From Betaproteobacteria bacterium Ga0077540 (lineage in GTDB: Bacteria; Pseudomonadota; Gammaproteobacteria; Burkholderiales; Methylophilaceae), in the NCBI GenBank assembly GCA_001464125.1, contig LNEP01000001.1, forward strand, positions 62,001 to 126,000: a DNA stretch of 64,000 bases, read 5' to 3'. The first letter of the stretch is position 1, and the number at the start of each line of letters is the position of its first letter. This document shows, piece after piece, positions 26,828-38,418 of the stretch. Both the position numbers and the translations under genes were made by a program. The notes beneath the pieces are model-generated. The model made no database searches. It saw only the letters and a program-made list of their open reading frames with translations, and had not been told where the DNA came from.

Positions 26828-28152
26828 TGGTTGCGACTAAAAAATCAGCCAATAAACCCGTGATGACTGATTTGAAATATCAGACATTGTTGACACTCAG
26901 AACGCTGACCGAGAAAAATCCAGCATCGCTTGAAACATACGAGAAACTGGGTGGGTATACGCAACTTAAGCGTATCGTGACTGAGAAAGTCAAAGCGACT
27001 GAGATTATTAATCAAGTCAAGATTTCTAATTTGCGTGGACGTGGCGGTGCGGGCTTCCCAACTGGCCTTAAATGGAGCTTTATGCCACGCTATTACGATG
27101 GTACCAAATACCTCGTATGCAATACCGATGAAGGTGAGCCTGGTACATTCAAAGACCGCGATATTATTCGCTACAACCCGCATCAGTTAATCGAAGGTAT
27201 GGCGATTGCAGCTTATACCTTAGGTGCCCGCGTGGGATATAACTACATCCATGGTGAGATTTGGCAAGATTACGAAACCTTTGAGCAAGCATTGGCTGAT
27301 GCACGCAAGGCAGGTTATATCGGTGAAAACTTGTTTGGCACCAATTTTAGTTTTGATTTATATGCAGTACATGGTTACGGTGCCTATATTTGCGGCGAAG
27401 AGACTGCGCTGATTGAGTCCATCGAAGGCAAAAAAGGTCAGCCACGTTTTAAACCGCCGTTTCCTGCAAGCTATGGGGTGTTTGGTAAACCTACTAATGT
27501 GAACAACACAGAAAGCTATGCGTCTATCCCATGGATATTGCAGCATGGCGGACAAGCGTTTGCTGATTTGGGTGTGCGAAACTCAGGCGGCACTAAGTTG
27601 TTCTCAGTGTCTGGCCATGTGGAAAAACCTGGTAATTATGAAATTAAAATGGGTACACCATTTGCTGAGCTACTCGCGATGTCAGGAGGTGTCTGGAAAG
27701 GCCGTAAGCTCAAAGCGGTGATTCCTGGTGGGCCATCTACAGCAGTCATGCCTGCCAGTGCGATTATGGATGCCACCATGGATTATGATGGCTTAAGTAA
27801 AGCAGGCTCCAGTTTAGGCGCAGGTTCCATGATTGTGATGGATGAAACTACTTGCATGGTCAAAACCTTGAAGCGCTTGAGCTACTTTTTTTACGAGGAA
27901 AGTTGCGGCCAATGTACCCCATGTCGTGAGGGTACAGGTTGGGTGTACCGCGTGATTTCTCGCATTGTGGATGGTAAAGGTAAGATGGAAGATTTGGACT
28001 TGTTGACAGACGTTAGCAACAATATTTCGGGCCGTACTATCTGTGCTTTGGGAGACGCTGCGGCAACACCCGTACTGAGTTTTATTAAGCATTTTAGGCC
28101 AGAGTTTGAGTACTACATTCAGCATGGTAAGTCGATGATTGACGGTAAATAA
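26827..28152 (+). CDS. nuoF: NADH-quinone oxidoreductase subunit F
   Basis: 51-kDa-type subunit that binds NADH and FMN and carries [4Fe-4S] cluster N3. In the 441-residue protein the nucleotide site is [14 protein letters not shown] (about 69-82), then [14 protein letters not shown]. The N3 cysteines are in [14 protein letters not shown] (about 359-372) with the fourth in [10 protein letters not shown] short Lys/Ala-rich N-terminal extension precedes the conserved core. Confidence 0.97.
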   Translation: MVATKKSANKPVMTDLKYQTLLTLRTLTEKNPASLETYEKLGGYTQLKRIVTEKVKATEIINQVKISNLRGRGGAGFPTGLKWSFMPRYYDGTKYLVCNTDEGEPGTFKDRDIIRYNPHQLIEGMAIAAYTLGARVGYNYIHGEIWQDYETFEQALADARKAGYIGENLFGTNFSFDLYAVHGYGAYICGEETALIESIEGKKGQPRFKPPFPASYGVFGKPTNVNNTESYASIPWILQHGGQAFADLGVRNSGGTKLFSVSGHVEKPGNYEIKMGTPFAELLAMSGGVWKGRKLKAVIPGGPSTAVMPASAIMDATMDYDGLSKAGSSLGAGSMIVMDETTCMVKTLKRLSYFFYEESCGQCTPCREGTGWVYRVISRIVDGKGKMEDLDLLTDVSNNISGRTICALGDAAATPVLSFIKHFRPEFEYYIQHGKSMIDGK

Positions 28153-28155
28153 AAT

Positions 28156-30588
28156 ATGTTAAATATTGAAATAGATGGCAAACCACTAGAAGTCGAGCAC
28201 GGCAGCACGATTATTGATGCTGCGGATGCGGCTGGTATTGCTATCCCACGTTTTTGCTACCACAAAAAATTGTCTGTGGCAGCCAACTGCCGTATGTGTT
28301 TGGTGCAAGTTGAAAAATTCAATAAACCATTACCAGCCTGCGCCACACCAGTGGCAGACGGTATGAAGATTTACACGCGCAGTAAGGCCGCGGTTGAAGC
28401 GCAGCAAAGTGTAATGGAATTTTTGTTGATTAATCACCCGTTAGATTGTCCTATCTGTGATCAAGGTGGTGAGTGCGATTTACAGGATATCGCAGTAGCT
28501 TATGGTGCTAGTGGCTCTCGTTATGCTGAAGAAAAACGTGTGGTGTTTAACAAAAATATCGGGCCATTGATTAGCACCGATATGACGCGCTGTATTCAAT
28601 GTACGCGTTGCGTTCGCTTCTTAAAAGAAGTGGGCGGAATGCAAGAGCTGGGTTTAGTCGGCCGCGGTGAGCATGCTGAAATCACAGCATATGTGGACAA
28701 ATCAGTGAATTCCGAGTTGAGTGGCAATATTATTGATTTGTGCCCAGTAGGTGCATTAACCAATAAGCCGTTCAGGTATTCCGCACGTAGTTGGGAATTG
28801 ACCCGCCGTCCATCCATCGCGCCTCATGATGGCCTAGGTTCGCATATTGAAGTTCACGTCAAAGACAACAAAGTGATGCGTGTGTTGCCGCGTGAAAAAG
28901 AGTCGATTAATGAGTGCTGGTTATCAGATCGAGACCGCTACTCATATGAAGGTTTAAATAGCCCTGATCGCCTGAAAGTGCCAATGATTAAGCACAACGG
29001 CCAGTGGCAGGAAACTGATTGGAAAACTGCACTGGAGTTTGCCGCAGGTCAGTTGAAAGATATTACTACTGAACACGGCGCAGATGCATTGGGTGTCTTG
29101 GTGTCGCCTAATAGCACCATGGAAGAAGGCTATTTGATTAAGAAATTAGCTAATAGTTTGGGTTGTGGCAACGTGGACTATCGTTTACGTCAAACGGATT
29201 TTAGGCTAGATGGCAAGCGCGTCGGTACGCCTTGGATGGGCTGCAATATTCAAGAGATCGAAGAACTTGATCGCATTTTGCTAATCGGTTCAAATATTAG
29301 AAACGAACATCCTTTATTAGCGCAACGCTTCCGCAAGGCAGTGGCTAATGGCGCGGAGCTTTGCATTGTAAGCCCCCTAGATAATAATCCTCTTATGGAT
29401 GTGGCGCACAAAGTGATTGTTCGCCCGAACGATATGGTGAATGTGCTGGGGCAAATCCTAAAAGCGATGTCTGGGCTGCAAAAGCTTTCATTATGCTTGC
29501 CGCCATCCCTCAACAACTTGCTGGAAGAAATTCGTGTCCGTCCCAATACACAAGCCATTGCAGAGAGCTTGGCTGGTATCAGTGAAGATGTAGTGTTAAT
29601 AGCGCCAAAAGTCGGTATTTTTATCGGCAACATGGGCTTAAGTGATCCACGTTTTACCGAGATGTACAGCATGGCTGAGGCAATTGCTGGTATCTCGGGT
29701 GCAAAAGGCGGTATTTTGCCTGCAGCAGCCAACAGCACCGGCATGCATCTGATGGGTGTGATGCCAAGCCCGACAGGTATGCATGCCCGTGCCATGCTAG
29801 AAGTGCCAAGAAAAGCTTATCTATTGCTCAATATAGAACCAGAACTCGATTGCCAGCATGCTGCGCTTGCAAAAGCGGCAATGGCCAAAGCAGAATGTGT
29901 GGTGGCACTGACTGCGTACAAATCATCTGCGCTGGAAAATGCGGACGTGTTGTTGCCGATAGCGCCGTTTACAGAAACCTCAGGTACTTTTATGAGTATG
30001 GAAGGGCGTGTTCAAAGTTTTCAAGCGGTGACCAAACCGCTAGGAGACTGCCGTCCAGGGTGGAAGGTGTTGCGCGTATTGGCTAATACACTCGGTCTGG
30101 AAGGTTTTGAATTTAATAGCAGTGATGAAGTAAAGAATGCTATTTTTAATAGCGAAAAGCCTTCAGCAGTGGTGTGGCGTAGTTTGAATAACAACCTAAA
30201 AGAGTTAGTTGAAATTCAAATCAACATCAAGAAAGATGGCTTGCAACGTATTGGCGAAGTACCGCAATATGAGTCAGACCCGATAGTGCGTCGTTCATCA
30301 CCATTGCAAAAAACCAAATACAATATTCGCCCCATGGCAAGAATGTGCGCCGAACAAATGGCGTTATTGGGATTGCTGGAAGGGGACATTGTACTTGCAC
30401 GACAAGATAGAGGCAGTGCAGTGCTCAAAGTAAAATTAGATAATCATGTGGCAAAAGGCTGTGTGCGTGTTGCTGCTTCGCATGAGTTAACGACTGGTCT
30501 AGGTGACTTGATGGGAGATATTACTATCGAGAAAACAACAGAAGAACACTACAAGCCGTATGAGACCACTATCATGGAAGCGATGTAA
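28156..30588 (+). CDS. nuoG: NADH-quinone oxidoreductase subunit G
   Basis: Largest hydrophilic-arm subunit, 810 residues. The N-terminal ferredoxin-like domain has the [2Fe-2S] N1b cysteines around [15 protein letters not shown] (about 34-48). The His/Cys N5 site is in [13 protein letters not shown] (about 98-110). The N4 cysteines are in [10 protein letters not shown] and [13 protein letters not shown] molybdopterin-oxidoreductase-like domain without catalytic function fills the rest. The last 90 residues form a small beta domain ([20 protein letters not shown]). It passes electrons from FMN towards NuoI and NuoB. Confidence 0.96.
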   Translation: MLNIEIDGKPLEVEHGSTIIDAADAAGIAIPRFCYHKKLSVAANCRMCLVQVEKFNKPLPACATPVADGMKIYTRSKAAVEAQQSVMEFLLINHPLDCPICDQGGECDLQDIAVAYGASGSRYAEEKRVVFNKNIGPLISTDMTRCIQCTRCVRFLKEVGGMQELGLVGRGEHAEITAYVDKSVNSELSGNIIDLCPVGALTNKPFRYSARSWELTRRPSIAPHDGLGSHIEVHVKDNKVMRVLPREKESINECWLSDRDRYSYEGLNSPDRLKVPMIKHNGQWQETDWKTALEFAAGQLKDITTEHGADALGVLVSPNSTMEEGYLIKKLANSLGCGNVDYRLRQTDFRLDGKRVGTPWMGCNIQEIEELDRILLIGSNIRNEHPLLAQRFRKAVANGAELCIVSPLDNNPLMDVAHKVIVRPNDMVNVLGQILKAMSGLQKLSLCLPPSLNNLLEEIRVRPNTQAIAESLAGISEDVVLIAPKVGIFIGNMGLSDPRFTEMYSMAEAIAGISGAKGGILPAAANSTGMHLMGVMPSPTGMHARAMLEVPRKAYLLLNIEPELDCQHAALAKAAMAKAECVVALTAYKSSALENADVLLPIAPFTETSGTFMSMEGRVQSFQAVTKPLGDCRPGWKVLRVLANTLGLEGFEFNSSDEVKNAIFNSEKPSAVVWRSLNNNLKELVEIQINIKKDGLQRIGEVPQYESDPIVRRSSPLQKTKYNIRPMARMCAEQMALLGLLEGDIVLARQDRGSAVLKVKLDNHVAKGCVRVAASHELTTGLGDLMGDITIEKTTEEHYKPYETTIMEAM

Positions 30589-30590
30589 CG

Positions 30591-31619
30591 ATGATGTTTT
30601 TAGCTGAATTGTTTGGTGAGTATTGGGCCCCAATCCAAACGGTCACATGGACTTTAATCAAAATTGTAGCCATCGTTTTGCCTTTGATGGTAGCTGTGGC
30701 TTATTTAACACTTGCTGAACGCAAAGTGATTGGTTACATGCAGGTGCGTATTGGCCCTAACCGTGTAGGTTATTGGGGCTTGTTGCAACCGGTTGCAGAT
30801 GGCTTGAAGTTGTTGTTCAAAGAAATCATCTTACCTACCGCTTCAAATAAAGGCCTGTTTTTTTTGGGGCCAGTATTGGCCATCGCACCAGCATTTGCTG
30901 CTTGGGCCGTTGTGCCTTTTGATGCCACCATGGTGTTAGCGGACATCGATGCTGGCCTGCTTTACATATTGGCCATGACATCGGTGGCAGTATATGGTGT
31001 AATCATCGCAGGCTGGGCATCAAACTCCAAATATGCTTTTTTGGGATCGCTACGCTCGGCGGCGCAAATCGTGTCATATGAGATTGCCATGGGTTTCACA
31101 CTTGTGGGCGTGCTCATGTGTGCTAACTCATTGAATTTAGGAAAGATTGTGTTGGGTCAGGCCGGCGGTTTCTGGCATTGGTACTTTGTCCCGTTGTTTC
31201 CCTTGTTTGTCGTGTATTTTATTAGTGCGGTGGCAGAAACCAACCGCGCACCGTTCGACGTTGCCGAGGGTGAGTCCGAGATTGTGGCTGGCTTCCACGT
31301 TGAATATTCCGGTATGGCGTTTGCAGTATTCTTCTTGGCCGAATATGCCAATATGATTTTGGTCTCCATGTTGGCAGCATTGATGTTCTTGGGTGGCTGG
31401 CTATCTCCCGTACCCTTTATACCGGATAGCTTCTTATGGCTATTAGCCAAAGTAGCATTTTTATTATTCTTGTTCTTGTGGTTCCGTGCTACATTCCCGC
31501 GCTACCGCTATGACCAAATCATGCGTCTGGGCTGGAAAATATTTATTCCAATTACCTTGGTTTGGATTATTTTCGTTGGTGCCATGATGCAAACCTCTTA
31601 TGGTTATTTGTTCCATTAA
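30591..31619 (+). CDS. nuoH: NADH-quinone oxidoreductase subunit H
   Basis: Membrane subunit at the junction of the two arms, forming the quinone entry channel. The 342-residue protein has about eight helices. Landmarks are the amphipathic [20 protein letters not shown] loop (about 43-62) with [15 protein letters not shown] after it, and [20 protein letters not shown] (about 214-233) with its buried acids. The start follows the nuoG stop by 2 bp. Confidence 0.97.
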   Translation: MMFLAELFGEYWAPIQTVTWTLIKIVAIVLPLMVAVAYLTLAERKVIGYMQVRIGPNRVGYWGLLQPVADGLKLLFKEIILPTASNKGLFFLGPVLAIAPAFAAWAVVPFDATMVLADIDAGLLYILAMTSVAVYGVIIAGWASNSKYAFLGSLRSAAQIVSYEIAMGFTLVGVLMCANSLNLGKIVLGQAGGFWHWYFVPLFPLFVVYFISAVAETNRAPFDVAEGESEIVAGFHVEYSGMAFAVFFLAEYANMILVSMLAALMFLGGWLSPVPFIPDSFLWLLAKVAFLLFLFLWFRATFPRYRYDQIMRLGWKIFIPITLVWIIFVGAMMQTSYGYLFH

Positions 31620-31621
31620 TT

Positions 31622-32113
31622 ATGCTAAAAAACATTAAACACACACTGGGAAGTTTGATGCTCTGGGAGCTGCTGAAAGGCATGGCGCTCACAGGTCGTT
31701 ATTTCTTTGCACGTAAAATTACCATTCAATATCCTGAAGAGCGCACACCACAATCGAACCGTTTTAGAGGGCTACATGCATTACGACGCTATCCTAATGG
31801 TGAAGAGCGCTGCATTGCTTGTAAGTTATGCGAGGCCGTGTGCCCAGCTATGGCGATTACCATTGAGTCGGAACAGCGTGAAGATAATACGCGTAGAACC
31901 ACACGTTATGATATCGATTTAACCAAATGTATTTTCTGCGGTTTGTGTGAAGAATCTTGTCCGGTTGACAGCATTGTAGAAACTCGTGTGTTTGATTATC
32001 ACGGCGAGCAACGTGGTGATTTGCTATACACCAAAGAAATGCTGCTAGCTGTTGGCGATAAATACGAGCAACAAATTGCCGCAGATCGTGCGCAAGATAA
32101 GGTGTTTAGGTAA
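31622..32113 (+). CDS. nuoI: NADH-quinone oxidoreductase subunit I
   Basis: Ferredoxin-like subunit with [4Fe-4S] clusters N6a and N6b linking NuoG to NuoB. The 163-residue protein begins at ATG 31622, 2 bp after nuoH; an open extension into nuoH was rejected because it would add 20 non-conserved residues. The eight ligands are in [13 protein letters not shown] (about 64-76) and [13 protein letters not shown] (about 103-115). An N-terminal amphipathic helix anchors it to the membrane arm. Confidence 0.97.
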   Translation: MLKNIKHTLGSLMLWELLKGMALTGRYFFARKITIQYPEERTPQSNRFRGLHALRRYPNGEERCIACKLCEAVCPAMAITIESEQREDNTRRTTRYDIDLTKCIFCGLCEESCPVDSIVETRVFDYHGEQRGDLLYTKEMLLAVGDKYEQQIAADRAQDKVFR

Positions 32114-32118
32114 TCGCC

Positions 32119-32763
32119 ATGGTTTTTACTGATATTGTATTTTATACACTTGCGGCCATCTTGTTGTTTGCAGGCCTGCGTGTGATTACCACACGCAACC
32201 CGGTACACGCGGCACTATTCTTGGTGTTGGCTTTCTTTACAGCTGCTGGTATTTGGCTACTATTAGAAGCAGAGTTTTTGGGTATAGCGCTTGTGCTGGT
32301 ATACGTTGGTGCGGTCATGGTGTTATTCCTGTTTGTAGTGATGATGTTAGACATTAACGTAGATAAATTACGTGAAGGCTTTTGGGAGTATCTACCCATG
32401 GCAGGTTTTATTGGTGTGCTGATGGTAGTGGAAATGGCGATGGTGCTAGGTGGAAAATATTTCAGTCCTACGCACGCAGTGACTAAGCCTGCTGGCTACA
32501 GCAACACAGCAGAATTAGGGAGTGTGCTATACACCGACTATTTGTTGCCATTTGAGTTGGCCTCTGTAGTCTTATTGGTTGCGATTGTAGCTGCGATTGT
32601 ATTGACCTTGCGTGACCGCCAAGACAACAAATCCATGAATCCGGCAGAGCAGGTAAAAGTGCGTAAACAAGACCGCCTGCGCATCGTAAGTATGGCGGCT
32701 GAGGTGGAGCAGCCAATAGCTGAGTCTGTAGCCATAGATACGCCAGCAGAGGGGAAACAATAA
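32119..32763 (+). CDS. nuoJ: NADH-quinone oxidoreductase subunit J
   Basis: Membrane-arm subunit with five helices, in which a pi-bulge helix near [20 protein letters not shown] (about 56-75) changes shape during turnover. At 214 residues it is longer than E. coli NuoJ. The extra length is a cytoplasmic tail (about 175-214, [20 protein letters not shown]) without known function. The stop overlaps the nuoK start by 1 bp. Confidence 0.96.
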   Translation: MVFTDIVFYTLAAILLFAGLRVITTRNPVHAALFLVLAFFTAAGIWLLLEAEFLGIALVLVYVGAVMVLFLFVVMMLDINVDKLREGFWEYLPMAGFIGVLMVVEMAMVLGGKYFSPTHAVTKPAGYSNTAELGSVLYTDYLLPFELASVVLLVAIVAAIVLTLRDRQDNKSMNPAEQVKVRKQDRLRIVSMAAEVEQPIAESVAIDTPAEGKQ

Positions 32764-33068
32764 TGGTCGGTTTGTCGCATTACCTTATCTTAGGGGCGCT
32801 GATGTTTGCTATCAGTGTGGTTGGCATTTTCCTCAACCGTAAAAACGTGATTATTTTATTGATGGCAATTGAGCTCATGCTATTAGCCGTCAATTTGAAT
32901 TTTATTGCGTTCTCTCATTACCTGAACGATATTGCAGGGCAGGTATTTGTGTTTTTTATTTTGACGGTAGCAGCCGCAGAATCTGCAATCGGCTTGGCCA
33001 TTTTGGTTGTATTGTTCCGTAATTTACGCACCATCAATGTGGACGACTTAGGCCATCTAAACGGTTAA
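32763..33068 (+). CDS. nuoK: NADH-quinone oxidoreductase subunit K
   Basis: The 101-residue subunit has three helices and is related to MrpC antiporter subunits. The proton-path glutamates are in [16 protein letters not shown] (about 32-47) and [17 protein letters not shown] (about 71-87). The length is exactly typical. It is coupled to nuoJ by a TAATG overlap. Confidence 0.97.
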   Translation: MVGLSHYLILGALMFAISVVGIFLNRKNVIILLMAIELMLLAVNLNFIAFSHYLNDIAGQVFVFFILTVAAAESAIGLAILVVLFRNLRTINVDDLGHLNG

Positions 33069-33076
33069 TAATCTAT

Positions 33077-35113
33077 ATGAGTATGTCAAAAATTTTATTG
33101 CTAATTCCTATGTTGCCTCTTATAGCGGCCACAGTGATTGGTTTATTTGGTCGCAAATTACCAAGGCATTTCGCACATATTCTGACGATTGCAGGGGTTG
33201 GTATTGCATTTATGCTTTCCACTTATGTACTTAATCAAACGTTGCATGGTTTTACTCTAAATGAAACGGTTTACCAGTGGCTGACCTCAGGTGCGTTCCG
33301 TTTTGAGGTGGGGTTCCTGATTGATAACCTTACTGCCATGATGATGGTAGTCGTGACTTTTGTATCGTTGATGGTGCATATCTATACCATTGGCTATATG
33401 CATGAAGATCCAGGGTATAGCCGTTTCTTTAGTTATATCTCATTGTTTACTTTCTCCATGCTGATGTTGGTGATGAGTAATAACTTCATGCAACTGTTCT
33501 TCGGATGGGAAGCCGTTGGCTTGGTGTCTTACTTATTGATTGGTTTTTGGTATACCCGACCTACTGCAATTTATGCCAACCTAAAGGCGTTTTTGGTCAA
33601 TCGTGTGGGTGACTTTGGTTTTCTGTTAGGTATAGGCATGGTGTTGTATCACTTTGGAAGTTTAGATTACGCAGCAGTTTTCGAATCCGCGCCTAGACTT
33701 AAAGACGTCCAAGTACAAATTGTGCCGAATGTTGATTGGTCGCTGATGACAGTTACATGCTTATTGCTATTTGTTGGCGCAATGGGTAAATCTGCACAAG
33801 TACCGTTACATGTATGGTTGCCAGATTCTATGGAGGGCCCAACTCCAATATCTGCATTGATTCACGCTGCCACCATGGTAACCGCTGGTATCTTTATGGT
33901 TGCACGCATGTCACCGTTATTCGAGTTGTCTACCACAGCGCTTTCAACAGTCATGGTTATTGGCGCGATTACCGCTCTGTTCATGGGTTTCTTGGGCATT
34001 ATCCAGAACGACATCAAGCGAGTAGTCGCTTATTCAACCTTATCACAATTAGGCTATATGACTGTAGCGTTGGGCGCCTCAGCATATTCGGTCGCTATTT
34101 TCCATTTGATGACGCATGCATTTTTCAAGGCGCTATTATTCTTAGCCGCAGGTTCTGTCATCATGGGCATGCACCACGACCAAGATATCCGCAATATGGG
34201 TAATTTGAAAAAATACATGCCGATTACATGGATTACATCTCTGATTGGGTCGTTGGCTCTTATCGGCACTCCCTTTTTTGCCGGTTTCTATTCCAAAGAC
34301 AGCATTATTGAGGCCGTGAAGTTTTCCCACATCACAGGTAGTGGCTTTGCCTATTTTGCGGTGTTGGCAGGCGTATTCGTCACTGCATTTTACTCATTCA
34401 GATTGTACTTCTTAGTGTTTCATGGCAAAGAAAAGTGGCGCGAAGTACACCAAGATGCCCAGGCACACCACGATGAACATGCAGATGACCACGGTCATCA
34501 TCATGGATTATCCCCTACCGACAATCCACACGAATCAGGTTGGGTTGTGACTATTCCATTAGTGTTGCTTTCTATTCCATCCGTATTCGTTGGCTATTTA
34601 GCTATTGAGTCTATGCTATTTGGTGACTTTTTCAATCATGTGATTTTTGTGGATGCGCAAGCGCATCCGGCCATGCAACATTTGGCGCATCACTATCATG
34701 AGCTACTGCACAGCCCGGCTGGCATGGCATTGCACGGCTTCTTGACGCTGCCATTTGCTTTAGCCGCATCTGGCGTATTGCTGTCATGGTACTTTTACAT
34801 GAAGCGCCCGGATATTCCTGCTGCAATTAAGCGTAAATGCCATTTGATTTATCGAGTGCTGGATAATAAATATGGGTTTGATAGCTTTAATGAACGTGTG
34901 TTTGCCGGTGGCTCACGTTTAATCGGCGGTAAGTTATGGCAAATTGGTGATGTACAACTAATTGACGGCGCTATGGTGAATGGCACTGCCAATTTAGTTG
35001 CAAAAATATCGAGCAAAGTGCGTCATTTACAATCTGGCCTTATTTATCATTATGCGTTTGCGATGATTATTGGCGTGTTTTTGTTTTTGACCTTCTTTAT
35101 TAAAATCAACTAA
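33077..35113 (+). CDS. nuoL: NADH-quinone oxidoreductase subunit L (with His-rich loop)
   Basis: Distal proton-pumping subunit, 678 residues, related to Mrp antiporters. Core motifs are FFGWEAVGLVSYLLIGFWY (about 142-160) with the key glutamate, and MGKSAQVPLHVWLPDSMEGP with the pump lysine. A long C-terminal lateral helix is expected in the last 130 residues. A hydrophilic loop near residues 455-480 is strikingly His/Asp/Glu-rich (HHDEHADDHGHHHG) and could bind a metal. Such loops occur in some betaproteobacterial NuoL proteins, but no role is established. Confidence 0.96.
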   Translation: MSMSKILLLIPMLPLIAATVIGLFGRKLPRHFAHILTIAGVGIAFMLSTYVLNQTLHGFTLNETVYQWLTSGAFRFEVGFLIDNLTAMMMVVVTFVSLMVHIYTIGYMHEDPGYSRFFSYISLFTFSMLMLVMSNNFMQLFFGWEAVGLVSYLLIGFWYTRPTAIYANLKAFLVNRVGDFGFLLGIGMVLYHFGSLDYAAVFESAPRLKDVQVQIVPNVDWSLMTVTCLLLFVGAMGKSAQVPLHVWLPDSMEGPTPISALIHAATMVTAGIFMVARMSPLFELSTTALSTVMVIGAITALFMGFLGIIQNDIKRVVAYSTLSQLGYMTVALGASAYSVAIFHLMTHAFFKALLFLAAGSVIMGMHHDQDIRNMGNLKKYMPITWITSLIGSLALIGTPFFAGFYSKDSIIEAVKFSHITGSGFAYFAVLAGVFVTAFYSFRLYFLVFHGKEKWREVHQDAQAHHDEHADDHGHHHGLSPTDNPHESGWVVTIPLVLLSIPSVFVGYLAIESMLFGDFFNHVIFVDAQAHPAMQHLAHHYHELLHSPAGMALHGFLTLPFALAASGVLLSWYFYMKRPDIPAAIKRKCHLIYRVLDNKYGFDSFNERVFAGGSRLIGGKLWQIGDVQLIDGAMVNGTANLVAKISSKVRHLQSGLIYHYAFAMIIGVFLFLTFFIKIN

Positions 35114-35123
35114 AAAGTTGCAC

Positions 35124-36641
35124 ATGAATTTATTCCATCAACACATACTCAGCTTTGCCATCTGGCTACCTATCTTGGCTGGCGTGATTGTTCTATTGCT
35201 AGGTAACGATCAAAATCTTCAACGCACACGCTGGGTCGCCTTGGTGGGCGCCATCGTTAGCTTTTTAGTAACTGTCCCACTCTATACAAAATTTCAGCTG
35301 CCTATCGGTACGTTCCAATTTCAGGAAAGTACCACTTGGATTCCTGCTTTTAATATTCATTACCACTTAGGTGCAGACGGCTTTTCCGTACCTTTAATTT
35401 TATTGACCAGTTTCACCACGGTAATCGTTGTGATTGCTGCTTGGGAAGTGATTACCAAAAGTGTTGCGCAATACATGGCTGCATTCCTAATTATGAGTGG
35501 GCTAATGATTGGCGTGTTTAGTGCACTGGACGCCATTCTCTACTATGTATTCTGGGAAGCGATGTTGATCCCAATGTTTTTAGTGATTGGCATTTGGGGT
35601 GGGCCAAACCGTGTATACGCCACCATTAAATTCTTCTTATATACCCTGTTAGGCTCACTGCTAATGTTGGTGGCGTTTATCTACCTCTACCATCAAACCG
35701 GTAGTTTTGCGCTCACTGATTACTATGCTTTGCCTATCACCATGTCTGCACAAATTTGGATATTCGTCGCATTCTTTATGGCGTTTGCAGTCAAAATTCC
35801 AATGTGGCCAGTACATACATGGTTACCGGATGCCCACGTGGAAGCGCCTACCGGCGGCTCAGTGGTATTAGCAGCTATTGCGCTGAAGTTAGGTGGCTAT
35901 AGCTTCTTACGCTTTGCCATGCCCATTGCTCCGGATGCAGCACACTATTTTGCTAATACCATGGTGACATTGTCCTTGATTGCGATTGTGTATATTGCAC
36001 TTGTGGCGTTGGTCCAAAAAGACATGAAAAAGTTGATTGCTTACTCTTCTATTTCACATATGGGCTTCGTCACACTTGGTTTCTTTATGTTCAGTCAGCT
36101 AGGGCTAGAAGGGGCGGTCGTACAAATGATTTCACACGGCTTTATTTCTAGCGCAATGTTCTTGTGTGTGGGCGTATTGTATGACCGTATGCATAGCCGC
36201 CAGATTGCCGATTACGGCGGTGTCGTGAATACCATGCCAATATTCGCCGCGTTTGCCGTGTTATTTGCCATGGCGAATAGTGGTCTGCCTGGCACCTCAG
36301 GCTTTGTGGGCGAGTTTATGGTGATCTTAGCTGCAGTTAAATTTAACTTTTGGGTAGCGTTCTTAGCTGCCACCACACTAATTTTTGGTGCAGCTTATAC
36401 CTTGTGGATGACCAAGCGCGTATTTTATGGCGCTGTGGCCAATGCGCATGTGGCTGAGTTAACTGATATTAATAGAAGAGAATTTCTTATTTTGGCAACG
36501 CTTGCACTATTAGTCATTGGGTTCGGCGTATATCCTGAGCCGATTACAGCCATGTTGCAAGCTACCAGTGCAGAGTTCTTAACGCATATGCAAACCAGTA
36601 AATTACCGATTTTAAGCAGTGCACCTGCAGCAAGTATTTAA
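35124..36641 (+). CDS. nuoM: NADH-quinone oxidoreductase subunit M
   Basis: Antiporter-like proton-pumping subunit, 505 residues from ATG 35124; TTG 35118, two codons upstream, is an alternative, and neither has a good ribosome site. Pump residues lie in VFWEAMLIPMFLVIGIWGG (Glu) and FAVKIPMWPVHTWLPDAHVE (Lys). About 14 helices. It follows nuoL by 10 bp. Confidence 0.96.
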   Translation: MNLFHQHILSFAIWLPILAGVIVLLLGNDQNLQRTRWVALVGAIVSFLVTVPLYTKFQLPIGTFQFQESTTWIPAFNIHYHLGADGFSVPLILLTSFTTVIVVIAAWEVITKSVAQYMAAFLIMSGLMIGVFSALDAILYYVFWEAMLIPMFLVIGIWGGPNRVYATIKFFLYTLLGSLLMLVAFIYLYHQTGSFALTDYYALPITMSAQIWIFVAFFMAFAVKIPMWPVHTWLPDAHVEAPTGGSVVLAAIALKLGGYSFLRFAMPIAPDAAHYFANTMVTLSLIAIVYIALVALVQKDMKKLIAYSSISHMGFVTLGFFMFSQLGLEGAVVQMISHGFISSAMFLCVGVLYDRMHSRQIADYGGVVNTMPIFAAFAVLFAMANSGLPGTSGFVGEFMVILAAVKFNFWVAFLAATTLIFGAAYTLWMTKRVFYGAVANAHVAELTDINRREFLILATLALLVIGFGVYPEPITAMLQATSAEFLTHMQTSKLPILSSAPAASI

Positions 36642-36643
36642 CG

Positions 36644-38092
36644 ATGGAAAACTTTCAATACGATTTTCTTAACGTGCTGCCCGAACTGACAGTGCTCGGC
36701 ATGGCCATGTTTATTTTGCTGGTAGATTTATTTATCAAACCGCAAAACCGTTTTGTGATTTATGGTCTGGCGCAGTTTACCTTGTTTGCAGCAGCGCTGT
36801 TCACGTTCCAAACCCACACACTCGGTGTCAGTTATGCATTTAATGATATGTTCGTGGACGATAGCTTAGGTGATGTACTCAAACTCATGACTTATCTGGG
36901 TACTTCCATCATGTTGGTCTACACACGCCAATACCAAAAGCAACGCAATATGTTCCGCGGCGAGTATTACGCCATGGTCTTATTTTCAATGCTGGGCATG
37001 ATGGTTATGATCTCCGGTCAGAATATGCTCAGCATTTATATGGGTTTAGAGTTGCTATCTTTATGTTTATATTCCCTGGTGGCGTTTGATCGTGACAATC
37101 CCCGTGCTTCTGAAGCTGCTATGAAGTATTTTGTACTAGGTGCTTTAGCATCTGGCATGTTGCTGTATGGCATGAGCATGGTCTATGGCATGACCGGAAG
37201 TTTAAATATTACAGAAATCGCTGCTGAAATTTCAAACATCGGCCTACATAATCCAGTGCTTATCATGGGCTTGGTATTTGTGGTGGCGGGCTTAGCATTT
37301 AAATTTGGTGCCGTACCATTCCAAATGTGGGTACCGGACGTATATCAAGGCTCTCCAACCTCTATTACATTGCTGATCGGCTCTGTGCCAAAGTTTGCAG
37401 CATTCGCTATCACCATTCGTTTATTAGCGCAGGGCTTATACCCACTTGCGGCAGATTGGCAAGACATGTTGCTAATCATGGCCTTGCTATCCATTATCAT
37501 TGGTAACTTAAGTGCTATTGCGCAAACCAATTTAAAACGCATGTTAGCGTATTCCACGATCTCACATATTGGCTTTCTGCTGTTTGGCTTAATGAGCGCA
37601 AACCTCAATGGTTTTGCTTCAAGTATGTTTTATATCTCGGCTTATGTACTGATGACTTTGGCAGGTTTCGGTATGATCTTGTTGCTATCGCGCAAAGGTT
37701 TTGAAGCGGACAAACTGGATGACCTTAAAGGCCTAAATCAACGCAGTCCGTGGGCAGCATTTTTGATGCTGATTACTATGTTTAGCATGGCAGGCATTCC
37801 ACCCACCATTGGCTTCTACGCAAAATTCACAGTGTTACAAGCAGCTTGGCAAGCTGGATTTACATGGCCGGTTGTACTTGCAGTGTTAATGGCAGTTATC
37901 GGTGCTTTTTACTATCTACGCATCGTTAAGTTAATGTATTTTGACGAACCTCTAGCTCTTGACCCTATTAGTGCACCAGTAGATATGCAATTTGTACTCA
38001 GCATTAACGCTTTAGCACTTTTGCTGATTGGGTTATTACCACAAACGCTGATGAATCTCTGTGGCTTGTCTATTGTCACTAGTCTGCAATAA
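36644..38092 (+). CDS. nuoN: NADH-quinone oxidoreductase subunit N
   Basis: Third antiporter-like pump subunit, 482 residues, about 14 helices. Core motifs are YMGLELLSLCLYSLVAFDRD (about 130-149) and FKFGAVPFQMWVPDVYQGSP (about 223-242) with the central lysine. It is the last structural gene of complex I, so all fourteen nuo genes are present and intact, in canonical order A to N. Confidence 0.96.
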   Translation: MENFQYDFLNVLPELTVLGMAMFILLVDLFIKPQNRFVIYGLAQFTLFAAALFTFQTHTLGVSYAFNDMFVDDSLGDVLKLMTYLGTSIMLVYTRQYQKQRNMFRGEYYAMVLFSMLGMMVMISGQNMLSIYMGLELLSLCLYSLVAFDRDNPRASEAAMKYFVLGALASGMLLYGMSMVYGMTGSLNITEIAAEISNIGLHNPVLIMGLVFVVAGLAFKFGAVPFQMWVPDVYQGSPTSITLLIGSVPKFAAFAITIRLLAQGLYPLAADWQDMLLIMALLSIIIGNLSAIAQTNLKRMLAYSTISHIGFLLFGLMSANLNGFASSMFYISAYVLMTLAGFGMILLLSRKGFEADKLDDLKGLNQRSPWAAFLMLITMFSMAGIPPTIGFYAKFTVLQAAWQAGFTWPVVLAVLMAVIGAFYYLRIVKLMYFDEPLALDPISAPVDMQFVLSINALALLLIGLLPQTLMNLCGLSIVTSLQ

Positions 38093-38118
38093 AACGTTGT
38101 AACTATCAGCACAATTAC

Positions 38119-38418
38119 ATGATGACTGTACAACTTACTCTTCTTCTCCTTTCATTTATTGTGGCTAATCTGCCATGGTTCTCTGAAAGACTGTTCTACA
38201 TTGTGCCCTTAAAAGCTGAAAGGAAGAGCTTAGCTTGGTGTTTATTTGAGCTGATAGTGCTTTATTCGCTTACAGGAGCCCTTACAGCCTATGCGGAGTA
38301 TTCAGTTTATGGTCAAATGAGTAAGCAAGGCTGGGAGTTTTATACAGTCACATTCAGCTTATTCTTGGTTTTTGCATTTCCAGGGTTTATATATAAAACC
38401 TTATGGGTTAAGCGATAA
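38119..38418 (+). CDS. DUF2818 family small membrane protein at the end of the nuo operon
   Basis: This 99-residue protein has three membrane helices (about 3-17, 39-60 and 74-93) and a conserved NLPWFSERLFYIVPL segment. DUF2818 proteins are found directly after nuoN in many betaproteobacteria, which suggests an accessory or assembly role in complex I, though none has been shown. It lies 26 bp after nuoN with tandem ATGs at 38119 and 38122. A strong terminator follows about 135 bp later. Confidence 0.88.
   Translation: MMTVQLTLLLLSFIVANLPWFSERLFYIVPLKAERKSLAWCLFELIVLYSLTGALTAYAEYSVYGQMSKQGWEFYTVTFSLFLVFAFPGFIYKTLWVKR

Noticed and set aside
29250-29795. Long minus-strand open frame of 181 codons
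   Set aside because: It lies wholly inside nuoG, which is full length and conserved on the plus strand, so it is a shadow frame.
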